Source: Hyphomicrobiales bacterium (GTDB lineage Bacteria > Pseudomonadota > Alphaproteobacteria > Rhizobiales > Rhizobiaceae). From it: 64,000 bases of DNA. The stretch spans positions 284,826 to 348,825 of the forward strand of contig UBXV01000014.1 of assembly GCA_900469625.1 (NCBI GenBank), written 5' to 3'. This document shows positions 8,344 to 17,011 of this stretch, piece after piece. The notes under the pieces are model-generated. The model was given only the letters and a program-made list of their open reading frames with translations, was not told where the DNA came from and made no database searches. The stretch's first letter is position 1; every line of letters starts with the position of its first letter. The translations under genes were made by a program, and so were the position numbers.

Positions 8344-9126
8344 TTATTGTGCTGAAAGTGCTGCCACGCCTTTGCTGAGCAGCCCTTCCAGATAATCGGC
8401 CATGACCCTCTGGCCGATCTCGTTTCGAATGAGATCGTTGCGGATCTCGATCATCACATTCGCCAATCCGTTGTGGACGCCGTACTCGATCAGACTGTGC
8501 GTCACGCCGTCGGCCGGCCCGTAGGGCTCGTTGCGGCGGATGTCGTAGGCGACCTTGCCCCTGGTGGCGAAGGTCAGCATCTGGTCGGCGAGCCGGCTGT
8601 CGGCGTCGTGCAGGATGCCGACCTCCACGGAGCGCGGCTTGCCGAAATAGATGGGCGTGAACGAATGCATGGTGACGACCACGGGCGGGCGACCATTGAC
8701 CTTGCGCTCGGTGACGAACCGGCTGATGGCGTCGTGGAACGGCAGGTAGATCTCGTCGACCCGCGCCTGTCGCTCATCCCCAGCCATGTCGCGATTTCCC
8801 GGAACCTCGTAGACTTCGCTGACGACAGGCATCGCGCCCTCCGCCTCCGGCGGACGGTTGCAGTCATAGGCAAGGCGCGAGAAGCGCTGATAGATGAGAG
8901 CGGCATCAAGCTTGCGCGAGAGAAGTTCGGCCACCGCGAGTGCGCCCGGGTCCCAGGCGATGTGGCTTTCGAGCGCCTGCTGCGAAAGGCCAAGCGAGCC
9001 GAGGCGCTCCGGTACCCGGCGCGAGGCATGTTCGCACACGAGAACGATATCGCCTTTTGCGGCGGCGTTCTCGATTGCAACCGGTTCGCCATCTGTATCG
9101 GTCAAAAGTCGCGTCAACACCGGCAT
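8344..9126 (-). CDS. N-formylglutamate amidohydrolase family protein
   Basis: A 260-residue protein of the N-formylglutamate amidohydrolase family (Zn hydrolase). Recognisable segments are VLVCEHASRRVPE, the Asp/Arg-rich SRLAYDCNRPPEAEGA, and MHSFTP. Classical HutG removes formate from N-formylglutamate in histidine breakdown, but no other hut gene lies nearby. It is the first gene of the amine operon, behind a strong AGAGGGG site, and faces the RpiR regulator. It may hydrolyse a gamma-glutamyl or N-acyl-glutamate intermediate made by the downstream ligase; this role is inferred. Confidence 0.8.
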   Translation of the reverse strand: MPVLTRLLTDTDGEPVAIENAAAKGDIVLVCEHASRRVPERLGSLGLSQQALESHIAWDPGALAVAELLSRKLDAALIYQRFSRLAYDCNRPPEAEGAMPVVSEVYEVPGNRDMAGDERQARVDEIYLPFHDAISRFVTERKVNGRPPVVVTMHSFTPIYFGKPRSVEVGILHDADSRLADQMLTFATRGKVAYDIRRNEPYGPADGVTHSLIEYGVHNGLANVMIEIRNDLIRNEIGQRVMADYLEGLLSKGVAALSAQ

Positions 9127-9184
9127 CCCCTCTTGCCCCGTTAGACGTTCGTTAATGAAAAGATTTGTTCAGAGATCGACCAGT

Positions 9185-9261
9185 GTCAATCGAAATCTGA
9201 AACGATCTCTTCAAAATTGCGATTGACTCCAATTGTGACAGCGATGTTTAATCTGTCACAA
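9185..9261. promoter_or_regulatory. Twin inverted repeats in divergent promoter (candidate RpiR operators)
   Basis: Two perfect inverted repeats lie side by side between the hydrolase and the RpiR regulator. The first is GTCAATCG (9185-9192) with CGATTGAC (9220-9227). The second is TTGTGACAG (9233-9241) with CTGTCACAA (9253-9261). A related half-site CTGTCACACAA occurs at 10285-10295, upstream of the ABC binding-protein gene. The placement suits a local repressor that controls both the catabolic operon and the importer. Confidence 0.55.
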
Positions 9262-9292
9262 ACTGGCGTTAGACCAGTTCAGGGGAGACAGC

Positions 9293-10171
9293 GTGACCAG
9301 CAAGGCGACATCCACGACGGTGTCGGATGTGATCAATGCCCACTTCGCCGCGCTGACCCGCGCGGAGCGACAGTTGGCAGAGACGCTTCTCGACAATTAT
9401 CCGGTCTCCGGGCTCGGTTCGATCACCACCGTCGCCGAGAATGCCGGCGTGTCGACGCCAACCGTCGCACGCATGGTGCAAAAGCTTGGTTTTAAAGGCT
9501 TTCCCGATTTCCAGTCGCGGCTGCACCAGGAGCTGGAAGCGACGATTTCCAACCCGATCACCAAGCATGACCGCTGGGCGGCGAGCGCGCCGGGCACCCA
9601 TACGCTCAACCGCTTTGCCGATGCCGCCATGAACAACATGCGCGAGACACTGTCGCAGATCGAGCCGCAGGAATTCGACGAGGCGGTGGCGCTCATCGCC
9701 GATCGCAAGCGCAACGTCTATCTGCTTGGCGGCCGCATCACCCGCGCCGTTGCCGATTATCTCTTCACCCACCTGCAGGTGATCCGTCCCGGCGTCACCG
9801 AGATCGCCTCCAATGCCAGCGCCTGGCCGCATTACGTGCTCGACATGCGCCATGGCGACGTACTGATTCTCTTCGACATCCGCCGCTACGAACAGGAAAT
9901 GGAGACGCTGGCGAAGTCGGCGCGCGAACGCGGCGTCGAGATCGTGCTCTTCACCGATCGCTGGAGCTCGCCGGTGGCGAAATCCGCCTCAAAGGTCTTC
10001 CGCTCGCAGATCGAGATCCCCTCCGCCTGGGACAGCTCGGTGGTGATCCTGTTTCTGGTCGAAGCGTTGATCGAAGCCGTTCAGAGCTTCAACTGGGACG
10101 CGACCCGCGACCGGATGAAGACGCTCGAGGGGCTGTTCGATTCGACCCGCATCTTTCGCAAACCGGTTTAG
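9293..10171 (+). CDS. MurR/RpiR-family transcriptional regulator
   Basis: A 292-residue regulator with an N-terminal HTH_6 domain (VAENAGVSTPTVARMVQKLGF) and a C-terminal SIS sugar-isomerase-type sensor domain (VYLLGGRITRAVADYLF; DVLILFDIRRYE). The GTG at 9293 is supported by AGGGGAGA five bases upstream. SIS domains usually bind phosphosugars but some RpiR proteins respond to amines or organic acids. Divergent from the gamma-glutamylation operon and upstream of an ABC importer, it probably controls both. Ligand unknown. Confidence 0.88.
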   Translation: MTSKATSTTVSDVINAHFAALTRAERQLAETLLDNYPVSGLGSITTVAENAGVSTPTVARMVQKLGFKGFPDFQSRLHQELEATISNPITKHDRWAASAPGTHTLNRFADAAMNNMRETLSQIEPQEFDEAVALIADRKRNVYLLGGRITRAVADYLFTHLQVIRPGVTEIASNASAWPHYVLDMRHGDVLILFDIRRYEQEMETLAKSARERGVEIVLFTDRWSSPVAKSASKVFRSQIEIPSAWDSSVVILFLVEALIEAVQSFNWDATRDRMKTLEGLFDSTRIFRKPV

Positions 10172-10358
10172 GAGGGACAGCCGGAACGTTCACGAAGTTT
10201 TATGCACATGTGTTTCAGTGAAGGCGCCGTGTCGGAAAAAGATTTGTTCTTCCAACGACATGCGCGGCGCGATCAGACGGATCGCTGTCACACAAGTTTC
10301 ATAGCATCTCTTTAACAGCATCGCCGAAATTGACTGAAAACCCATAAGGAGAACACCA

Positions 10359-11465
10359 GTGATTTCAACGACTCAACGACTGCTCTCGCTTTCCACCGCC
10401 ATTCTCTTGGCAACGACGGCCATTGCCGCTGCCGAGCCGAGCGCAGAGCTCATCGAAGCTGCCAAGAAGGAAGGCATGCTGACCACGATCGCCCTGCCCC
10501 ACGACTGGTGCGGCTATGGCGACGTGATCGCCGCCTTCAAGGCAAAGTATCCGGAAATCCAGGTCAACGAACTGAACCCCGACGCCGGCTCTGCCGACGA
10601 AGTCGAGGCAGTCAAGGCCAACAAGGACAACAAGGGCCCGCAGGCTCCTGACGTCATCGACGTCGGCCTCGCCTTCGGCCCGCAGATGAAGGCCGAAGGC
10701 CTGCTGCAGCCCTACAAGGTCTCGACCTGGGACGAAATTCCCGACAGCGTCAAGGACGCCGAAGGCTACTGGTACGGCGACTACTACGGCGTCATGTCGT
10801 TCCTGGTGAACAAGGACCTCGTCAAGGAAGCGCCGAAGGACTGGGCCGACCTCCTGAAGCCGGAATATGCCGGTCAGGTCGCTCTTGCCGGTGACCCGCG
10901 CGCTTCCAACCAGGCGATCCTCGGCGTTCTCGCCGCTGGTCTTGCCAAGGGCGCAAAGTCGGGCAAGGAAGCCGGCGAAGCCGGTCTCGGCTACTTCGCC
11001 GAGCTCAACAAGGCCGGCAACTTCGTTCCTGTCATCGGCAAGTCCGGCACGCTCGCCCAGGGCTCGACCCCGATCATCGTTGCCTGGGACTACAACGCAC
11101 TCGGTTGGGCAAAGACGCTCAACGGCAACCCGCCGACTGAAGTCGTCGTTCCGGCCAGCGGCGTTCTCGCCGGCGTCTACGTTCAGGGCATCTCGGCCTA
11201 TGCGCCGCACCCGAACGCAGCAAAGCTGTGGATGGAGCACCTCTATTCGGACGAAGGTCAGCTCGGCTGGCTCAAGGGCTTCTGCCACCCGACCCGCTTC
11301 AACGCCATGGTCAAGGCCGGCAAGGTTCCGCAGGAACTGATCGACGCCCTGCCGCCGGCAGCAGCCTATGAGAAGGCCTACTTCCCGACGCTCGAGGAAG
11401 TCGACGCCAACAAGGCAGCCGTCACCGGCGCATGGGATTCCGTCGTCGGCGCCAACGTTCAGTAA
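10359..11465 (+). CDS. ABC importer periplasmic binding protein (family 1, AfuA/PotD-like)
   Basis: A 368-residue periplasmic solute-binding protein with a Sec signal peptide (first ~25 residues ending AIAAAEP). The body shows the type II binding-protein pattern seen in iron, thiamine, 2-aminoethylphosphonate and polyamine transporters. The GTG start at 10359 is preceded by AAGGAG. Two permeases and an ATPase follow. The distinctive cysteines in HDWCGYG and KGFCHPTRF may form a disulphide. The substrate cannot be read from sequence; context with amine genes suggests an amino-containing compound. The 187-bp gap before it carries a candidate half operator. Confidence 0.85.
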   Translation: MISTTQRLLSLSTAILLATTAIAAAEPSAELIEAAKKEGMLTTIALPHDWCGYGDVIAAFKAKYPEIQVNELNPDAGSADEVEAVKANKDNKGPQAPDVIDVGLAFGPQMKAEGLLQPYKVSTWDEIPDSVKDAEGYWYGDYYGVMSFLVNKDLVKEAPKDWADLLKPEYAGQVALAGDPRASNQAILGVLAAGLAKGAKSGKEAGEAGLGYFAELNKAGNFVPVIGKSGTLAQGSTPIIVAWDYNALGWAKTLNGNPPTEVVVPASGVLAGVYVQGISAYAPHPNAAKLWMEHLYSDEGQLGWLKGFCHPTRFNAMVKAGKVPQELIDALPPAAAYEKAYFPTLEEVDANKAAVTGAWDSVVGANVQ

Positions 11466-11483
11466 GCGTTTCCACAACCATGC

Positions 11484-11511
11484 TGCCCCGGCCGGTTTTC
11501 CGGCCGGGGCA
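11484..11511 (+). terminator. Strong hairpin after the binding-protein gene
   Basis: A perfect 12-bp stem (TGCCCCGGCCGG, loop TTTT, complement) starts 19 bp after the binding-protein stop. It has no T-run, so it most likely protects the 3' end of the abundant binding-protein message and reduces read-through into the permeases. Confidence 0.55.
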
Positions 11512-11536
11512 GATGCGATATCGCTCGCATCTTTCC

Positions 11537-11629
11537 TCGTCCTCCTCGACATGAGGACGAAAACATGCAGCAATTCAATGTGCTACAGCGACCTTTTCGC
11601 GTCGGGATGACGCGCAAAGGTCGCTGTAG
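11537..11629. repeat. Two-hairpin palindromic repeat, copy A
   Basis: The element has a small hairpin (TCGTCCT 11537-11543 with AGGACGA 11554-11560), then AAACATGCAG, a short linker and a large hairpin of 21 bp with one mismatch (11583-11603 with 11609-11629, loop GGGAT). It lies in the 215-bp gap between the binding-protein and first permease genes. A second copy in opposite orientation is at 14603-14689, inside the FMN riboswitch. Confidence 0.75.
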
Positions 11630-11680
11630 AAAATTCAATGAACGACCGCGTCCGTAGCGCGGCATCTCGGGGCGAACGGA

Positions 11681-12562
11681 ATGTCATCTGCTCACACCGG
11701 CGCCAGGCCACCTGCGCGCCGCCTTCCGCTTCACTGGCTCGGCGTCCTGCCCTTTGCGGCGTTCGTGTTGCTGTTTCTCATTCTGCCGACGATGAAGATC
11801 GTGGTCGGCGCCTTCCAGACGCCTGAGGGCGGCTTCACCTTCGACAACATCATCGGCCTGTTCACGCCCTCGATCCTCTCGGCCTACTGGATCTCCATCA
11901 AGATCAGCATCGCTTCGGCGCTTCTCGGCTGCCTGATCGGCTTTGCGATTGCGTCCGCCGTCGTCTTCGGCGGATTGCCGAAATGGATCCGCGGGCCGCT
12001 GCTGACCTTTTCCGGCGTCGCCTCGAACTTCGCCGGCGTGCCGCTCGCCTTCGCCTTTCTGGCGACGCTCGGCCCCGTCGGCATCCTGACCGTCTTCCTG
12101 CGCTCCAACTTCGGCCTCGACCTGAGGCTGCTCGGCTTCAACCTCCTGTCCTTCTGGGGGCTGACCGTCACCTATCTGTTCTTCCAGATCCCGCTGATGA
12201 TCCTGATCATCACCCCGGCGCTCGACGGCTTGAAGCGCGAATGGCGCGAGGCGGCCGAAATTCTCGGCGCCACCGGCCTGCAATACTGGCGCATGGTCGC
12301 CTTTCCGATCCTTCTGCCCTCGCTGCTCGGCACGCTGGCGCTCCTGTTCGCCAATGCCTTCGGCGCGGTTGCGACCGCGATCGCGCTCACCGGCTCGTCG
12401 CTGTCGATCGTGCCGATCCTGCTCTTCGCCCAGATCCGCGGCGACGTTCTCGGCAATCCGCATCTCGGCTACGCGCTCGCCTTCGGCATGATCGTCGTGA
12501 CCGGCATCGCCAACGCGATCTACATCTGGCTTCGCGCCCGCAGCGAGAGGTGGCTGAAATGA
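11681..12562 (+). CDS. ABC transporter permease (first)
   Basis: A 293-residue inner-membrane subunit with about six helices. The coupling-loop (EAA) motif is visible as EWREAAEILGATGLQYWRMV. It belongs to the spermidine/putrescine or iron(III)-type permease family. Its stop overlaps the next start by four bases (ATGA), indicating a heterodimeric permease made from one message. Confidence 0.85.
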   Translation: MSSAHTGARPPARRLPLHWLGVLPFAAFVLLFLILPTMKIVVGAFQTPEGGFTFDNIIGLFTPSILSAYWISIKISIASALLGCLIGFAIASAVVFGGLPKWIRGPLLTFSGVASNFAGVPLAFAFLATLGPVGILTVFLRSNFGLDLRLLGFNLLSFWGLTVTYLFFQIPLMILIITPALDGLKREWREAAEILGATGLQYWRMVAFPILLPSLLGTLALLFANAFGAVATAIALTGSSLSIVPILLFAQIRGDVLGNPHLGYALAFGMIVVTGIANAIYIWLRARSERWLK

Positions 12563-13341
12563 AGAAGATCTGGGCCTGGGGGGCCCTCGTTTTCGGCCTC
12601 CTCTATTTCACCCTGCCGCTGATCGGCATGACGAACTTCTCCTTGAAGATGCGTCGCGGCGAGTATTCCTTCGACGCCTATGGCAAGGTCTTCAGCGATC
12701 CGCGCTTTCAGGAGACCTTCACCTATTCGATCATGCAGGCGCTGTTCACGATCCTGTTCGGCGTTCTGCTGGTGGTGCCCACGGCCTACTGGGTTCGCCT
12801 GAAGCTGCCGCGGCTGCGGCCCTACATCGAGTTCATCACGCTTCTGCCGCTCGTCATCCCGGCGATCGTCATCGTTTTCGGCTACATCCGTCTCTACAAC
12901 ACCTCGAGCTGGCTGCCTTTGACCGGATCGATCTTCGGCACCAACGTGCTTTTGATGTTCGGCTACGCCATCCTCGCCCTGCCCTACATGTACCGGGCGG
13001 TGGATACCGGGCTCCGCACGATCGACATCGCGACGCTCACCGAAGCCGCCCAGAGCCTCGGGGCAGGCTGGGCGACCATTCTCGGGCGGATCATTCTGCC
13101 GAACGTCCTGGTCGCGGTGCTCTCCGGTGCCTTCCTGACATTTGCCATCGTCATCGGCGAATTCACCATGGCAGCACTTCTGAACCGGCCGGCCTTCGGT
13201 CCGTACATGCAGCTTCTCGGCGCCAACCGCGCCTATGAGCCAGCCGCTCTCGCCGTCATCGCGTTCGGCATCACCTGGGGCTGCCTCGGCCTCATCCAGC
13301 TCGTCTCGCGCTTTCAAAAAAGCGCGCCTCCCAAGGCCTGA
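12559..13341 (+). CDS. ABC transporter permease (second)
   Basis: A 260-residue inner-membrane subunit with an EAA loop (TLTEAAQSLGAGWATILGRIILP). The ATG at 12559 overlaps the previous stop, and the ATPase gene follows after 12 bp. It pairs with the first permease to form the channel. The family is the PotC-like branch; substrate unknown. Confidence 0.85.
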   Translation: MKKIWAWGALVFGLLYFTLPLIGMTNFSLKMRRGEYSFDAYGKVFSDPRFQETFTYSIMQALFTILFGVLLVVPTAYWVRLKLPRLRPYIEFITLLPLVIPAIVIVFGYIRLYNTSSWLPLTGSIFGTNVLLMFGYAILALPYMYRAVDTGLRTIDIATLTEAAQSLGAGWATILGRIILPNVLVAVLSGAFLTFAIVIGEFTMAALLNRPAFGPYMQLLGANRAYEPAALAVIAFGITWGCLGLIQLVSRFQKSAPPKA

Positions 13342-13353
13342 GGATCGGTCCAT

Positions 13354-14415
13354 ATGAGTTTCCTGACACTGACCAACATCCAGAAATCCTTCGGCCCCGT
13401 GCAGGTCGTGCATGGCTTCGACATGTCGATCGAGAAGGGCGAATTCGTCTCGTTCCTCGGCCCGTCGGGCTGCGGCAAGACGACCGTCCTGCGCATGATC
13501 GCCGGCTTCGAGATGCCGTCCAGCGGATCCATCGTCATCAACGGCAAGGACCAGGGCACGCTGAAGCCGAACCAGCGCAACATCGGCATGGTATTCCAGG
13601 CCTATGCGCTGTTCCCGAACATGAACGTCGCCGACAACGTCGCCTTCGGTCTGAAGGTCGCCGGCGCGCCGAAGGCGGAGATCGACGCGCGCGTCAAGCA
13701 GATGCTCAGCCTGATCAAGCTCGAGCACCTGGCCGATCGTTTTCCCTATCAGCTCTCCGGCGGCCAGCAGCAGCGCGTGGCGCTTGCCCGCGCGCTTGCC
13801 GCCAAGCCGCAGGTGCTGTTGCTCGACGAGCCGCTGTCGGCCCTCGACGCCAAGATCCGCGTGTCGCTGCGCGAGGAAATCCGCCAGATCCAGCAGCAGC
13901 TCGGCATCACCACCGTCTTCGTCACCCATGACCAGGAAGAGGCGCTGTCGATCTCGGACCGCATCGTCGTGATGAATTCGGGCCGCGCCGACCAGATCGG
14001 CACGCCCTTCGAGATCTACAACACGCCCGCCACCCGCTTCGTCGCCTCCTTCGTCGGCACGCTCAACATCATCGAGGCCAAGGTGGCAGATCCGGCCACG
14101 GGCACCGTTGCCATCGGCGACCAGAAGGTATCGCTGAAGGAGCCGATTTCCGGCATGAAGGGCGGCGACCCCATTTCGCTGGCGCTGCGCCCGGAGGCGG
14201 GCTCGATCGCCGACAGCGCCAAGGGTGATACCGCGCTCACCGGCGAGGTGGTTTCGACCAGCTTCCTCGGCTCGGTCATCCGTACCAAACTGCGCATTGG
14301 CGGCGACGTCATCTCCTTCGACATGTTCAACGATCCCGGCCTGACGCCGCCCGCCTACGGCGACAACGTCACGCTGCGCTTCGCCGCCAAGGATCTGCTC
14401 GTCATTCGCGAGTAA
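13354..14415 (+). CDS. ABC transporter ATP-binding protein (PotA-like)
   Basis: A 353-residue ATPase with canonical Walker A (GPSGCGKTT), Q-loop (VFQAYALFP), signature (LSGGQQQR), Walker B (LLLDEPLSALD) and H-loop (THDQEEA), followed by a C-terminal TOBE domain. It energises the two preceding permeases. It ends the four-gene importer operon; a hairpin follows the stop. Confidence 0.92.
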   Translation: MSFLTLTNIQKSFGPVQVVHGFDMSIEKGEFVSFLGPSGCGKTTVLRMIAGFEMPSSGSIVINGKDQGTLKPNQRNIGMVFQAYALFPNMNVADNVAFGLKVAGAPKAEIDARVKQMLSLIKLEHLADRFPYQLSGGQQQRVALARALAAKPQVLLLDEPLSALDAKIRVSLREEIRQIQQQLGITTVFVTHDQEEALSISDRIVVMNSGRADQIGTPFEIYNTPATRFVASFVGTLNIIEAKVADPATGTVAIGDQKVSLKEPISGMKGGDPISLALRPEAGSIADSAKGDTALTGEVVSTSFLGSVIRTKLRIGGDVISFDMFNDPGLTPPAYGDNVTLRFAAKDLLVIRE

Positions 14416-14428
14416 GATCGGACGTGCA

Positions 14429-14475
14429 AAGACCGAGCGCTGCCGGAACCATTTCGCCCTGCAGCGCCCGGTCTT
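14429..14475 (+). terminator. Hairpin at end of ABC importer operon
   Basis: AAGACCG-GCGCTG (14429-14442) pairs with CAGCGC-CGGTCTT (14462-14475), with one internal mismatch, starting 13 bp after the ATPase stop. A weak A-rich rather than T-rich tail follows, so it may be Rho-dependent. Confidence 0.45.
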
Positions 14476-14511
14476 GGAAAAATCTGTCGTAATTTCCAGG
14501 ATTTTCGTCGC

Positions 14512-14548
14512 GCCACGCGTTTGACCCCGCGTGGCCGTTCTATATAGT
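14512..14548 (+). promoter_or_regulatory. Sigma-70-like promoter of ribH2 with overlapping inverted repeat
   Basis: TTGACC (14521-14526) and TATAGT (14543-14548) are spaced by 16 bp and would start transcription just before the FMN riboswitch. An inverted repeat, GCCACGCG (14512-14519) with CGCGTGGC (14528-14535), encloses the -35 box and could be a protein operator in addition to the riboswitch. Confidence 0.5.
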
Positions 14549-14555
14549 CGGCCCT

Positions 14556-14800
14556 GTTCTCAGGGCGGGGTGAAACTCCCCACCGGCGGTAGCGATCACT
14601 ACGGCGCCGCGCGTTATACAGACGCGCAAAGGTCGCTGTAGAACTTAACGTGCTGCATGTTTTGTCCTTAAATCAGTGAGGTTTAAGGAAACATGCAGGG
14701 ATCGAAGCCCGCGAGCGCCTTGGAGTCGGCAACGGTTCCAGGGGTCAGCAGATCCGGTCAGATTCCGGAGCCGACGGTTAAAGTCCGGATGGAAGAGAGC
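14556..14800 (+). ncRNA. FMN riboswitch (RFN element) upstream of ribH2
   Basis: The conserved 5' half is AGGGCGGGGTGAAACTCCCC followed by ACCGGCGGTA. The conserved 3' half has AGCCCGCGAGCG, GATCCGGTCAGATTCCGGAG, CCGACGGTTAAAGTCCGGAT and a closing GAGAG that pairs with TTCTC. The element senses flavin mononucleotide and shuts off riboflavin genes. Its facultative variable stem, between the two halves (about 14593-14705), is expanded to roughly 110 nt by a palindromic repeat. A small hairpin, AACCCCG/CGGGGTT (14814-14831), lies between aptamer and start codon and may belong to the expression platform. Confidence 0.93.
14603..14698 (-). repeat. Two-hairpin palindromic repeat, copy B, inside the riboswitch
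   Basis: Read on the minus strand this copy matches copy A at 11537-11629: a stem of CCTTAAA with TTTAAGG, then ACAAAACATGCAGCA, a linker and CTACAGCGACCTTTGCGCGT forming the large hairpin with ACGCGCGGCGCCGTAG. It occupies the variable stem of the FMN riboswitch, leaving the conserved aptamer halves intact. On the plus strand CTGCATGTTT and AACATGCAG also pair, so the whole insert folds back on itself. Confidence 0.75.
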
Positions 14801-14814
14801 AAGCAGGAACGTGA

Positions 14815-15369
<555 letters not shown>

Positions 15370-15398
15370 TCTCAAGACAGCGACACCGTGACCGGCAG

Positions 15399-15600
15399 CC
15401 CCTCATCCGGCCTGCCGGCCACCTTCTCCCCGGCTCGCGGGGAGAAGGACATGCGTGGCACGCGCTCGCGTCCAGCATCGTCATCAGATAACCCTGACCG
15501 ACGGAATGGATTTCAAGGCGCGCGGCGCGTGAAAGCGTACGCCGCATGCTCGACAGTTCCCTCTCCCCGTTTACGGGGAGAGGGCTAGGGTGAGGGGCAA
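15399..15600. repeat. Two rhizobial REP-type palindromes downstream of ribH2
   Basis: 15399-15448 is of the form CCCTCATCCGGCCTGCCGGC plus a CTTCTCCCCG/CGGGGAGAAG hairpin. 15559-15600 is CCCTCTCCCCG/CGGGGAGAGGG followed by CTAGGGTGAGGGGCAA. The same two families recur at 37682, 37836, 47141, 47236, 48847 and 48972. The 364-bp gap 15370-15733 holds no gene; it lies between convergent genes and may terminate both. Confidence 0.8.
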
Positions 15601-15733
15601 CGCTGCGCCAAACGAGTGAAACACCGACGCGGGCGAAAGCGATACCCTTCTTGAATCAACCTCTGAAGCACCTGAATCGACCTGCCAGCACCGACGCTTA
15701 GGCCGCTGTTTCGACTCGACAATTCCCCGACGC

Positions 15734-17011
15734 TCAATGCGCCGGCTCGGCCTCTGCAAGGCACCGCTCCAGCGCCGCCATGCGGTGGCGGTGGCCAACC
15801 GCCTCGAACCCAACGACGGTGACGAACGGCGCGAACATCAGGATAACAAGGCAGACCGCCATGTCGACGCCGGCGATCGCAGCCGCGATCGACGCCGCCA
15901 GCAACAGGGCGGTGCCCGCGAGCAACCACGCGTGCAGCGCCTCTGCCTGCCTGAGCAGATAGGCATACATGCCGTAGACCAGGCCGATATAGGCCCCGAC
16001 CGGAACGGCCACGGTGAGCACCGTTGCCAGCGAGCCGATATGCGCCTTGTGCTCGATATAGTAGGCGGCGACATGCAGACCGGCGCCGGTCGCCACGATC
16101 GCCGCAAAGATGAACATGTGGCCATAGCCCCAGACGAAGGAGCGCCGGCGGTGCGCATGCAGCACCTCCGCACTCGGCAACAAGAAGTAGATCCACCACA
16201 TGCCGAAGGTGAGCCCGGTGCCGGCGAGGCAGACGAGCGCCACGTCGAGGTTCCACCCCTCCCCGTCGACGACGGCGGTAATCGAGGCAACGGTGCCAAC
16301 GACGCCCTCGCCAAGCGCGATGATCGCAAGAAGCCCGTAGCGTTCGGCGATGTGGTGCGCATGCCAGGGCGTGCCGCCATGCCGCGTCTCGGCGATATAG
16401 GGCCCGAGCATCTCGATCGCCGTCAGCACCACCACCATGGCAATGGACACGGTGAGCGAGAAATCGAAGAAGATCAGCACGATCCAGCCAAGCTGGGCAA
16501 TGCCGATGGCGATCACATAGGTCATGCAGGCCTCGCGCCTGAGCGGATCCTGGCGGGTGGCGCGCAGCCACTGGAAGATCATCGCGACGCGCATCACCAC
16601 ATAGCCGAGCACCATCACGCCATTGTCGAGATGCCCGCCCACGTCGATCGAGTGGAACATGGCCGGAAGCCCGATCGCCAGGATCAGCACGCCGACCATC
16701 TGCACCATGGTGACGCAGCGAAACACCCAGTCGTCGGTATCATAGGCGGACGCAAACCAGGTAAAATTGATCCAGGCCCAGCAGATGGCGAAGATCGCGA
16801 GCGTAAAGCCGATCAACCCCGCCTTGAAATGTCCTTCGGCCATCAGATGCGCAAGCTGCGACGCCGCAAGGCTGAAGGCGATGACGAAGGTCAGGTCGAA
16901 CAGAAGCTCGAGCGTCGTTGCGGTGCGATGATGTTCGTGGGTATCGCGGCCGCTCATGCGGGCCAGCCGATGGGCTGCTGGATGGGACGATGTCGTGGTG
17001 GCGTCGGACAT
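15734..17011 (-). CDS. Low temperature requirement protein A (LtrA) family membrane protein
   Basis: A 425-residue protein with about twelve transmembrane helices. Family marks are the N-terminal TTLELLFDLTFVIAFS and the central HIAERYGLLAIIALGEGVVG. LtrA was named from a cold-sensitive Listeria mutant; the molecular function is not known. The N-terminus is His-rich (DTHEHHRTAT). The ATG at 17011 is preferred to a TTG 63 bp upstream; GAGGAA lies upstream at a slightly long distance. The gene stands alone between ribH2 and the ery locus. Confidence 0.85.
   Translation of the reverse strand: MSDATTTSSHPAAHRLARMSGRDTHEHHRTATTLELLFDLTFVIAFSLAASQLAHLMAEGHFKAGLIGFTLAIFAICWAWINFTWFASAYDTDDWVFRCVTMVQMVGVLILAIGLPAMFHSIDVGGHLDNGVMVLGYVVMRVAMIFQWLRATRQDPLRREACMTYVIAIGIAQLGWIVLIFFDFSLTVSIAMVVVLTAIEMLGPYIAETRHGGTPWHAHHIAERYGLLAIIALGEGVVGTVASITAVVDGEGWNLDVALVCLAGTGLTFGMWWIYFLLPSAEVLHAHRRRSFVWGYGHMFIFAAIVATGAGLHVAAYYIEHKAHIGSLATVLTVAVPVGAYIGLVYGMYAYLLRQAEALHAWLLAGTALLLAASIAAAIAGVDMAVCLVILMFAPFVTVVGFEAVGHRHRMAALERCLAEAEPAH

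Noticed and set aside
8344..9126. HutG acting in histidine degradation
   Set aside because: It is the correct family but sits with a gamma-glutamyl ligase, permease and dehydrogenases, far from any histidine gene, so the name was kept at family level.
10359..14415. Iron(III) or polyamine transporter by family resemblance
   Set aside because: The family covers several substrates and no ligand-defining residue could be recognised, so no substrate was assigned.
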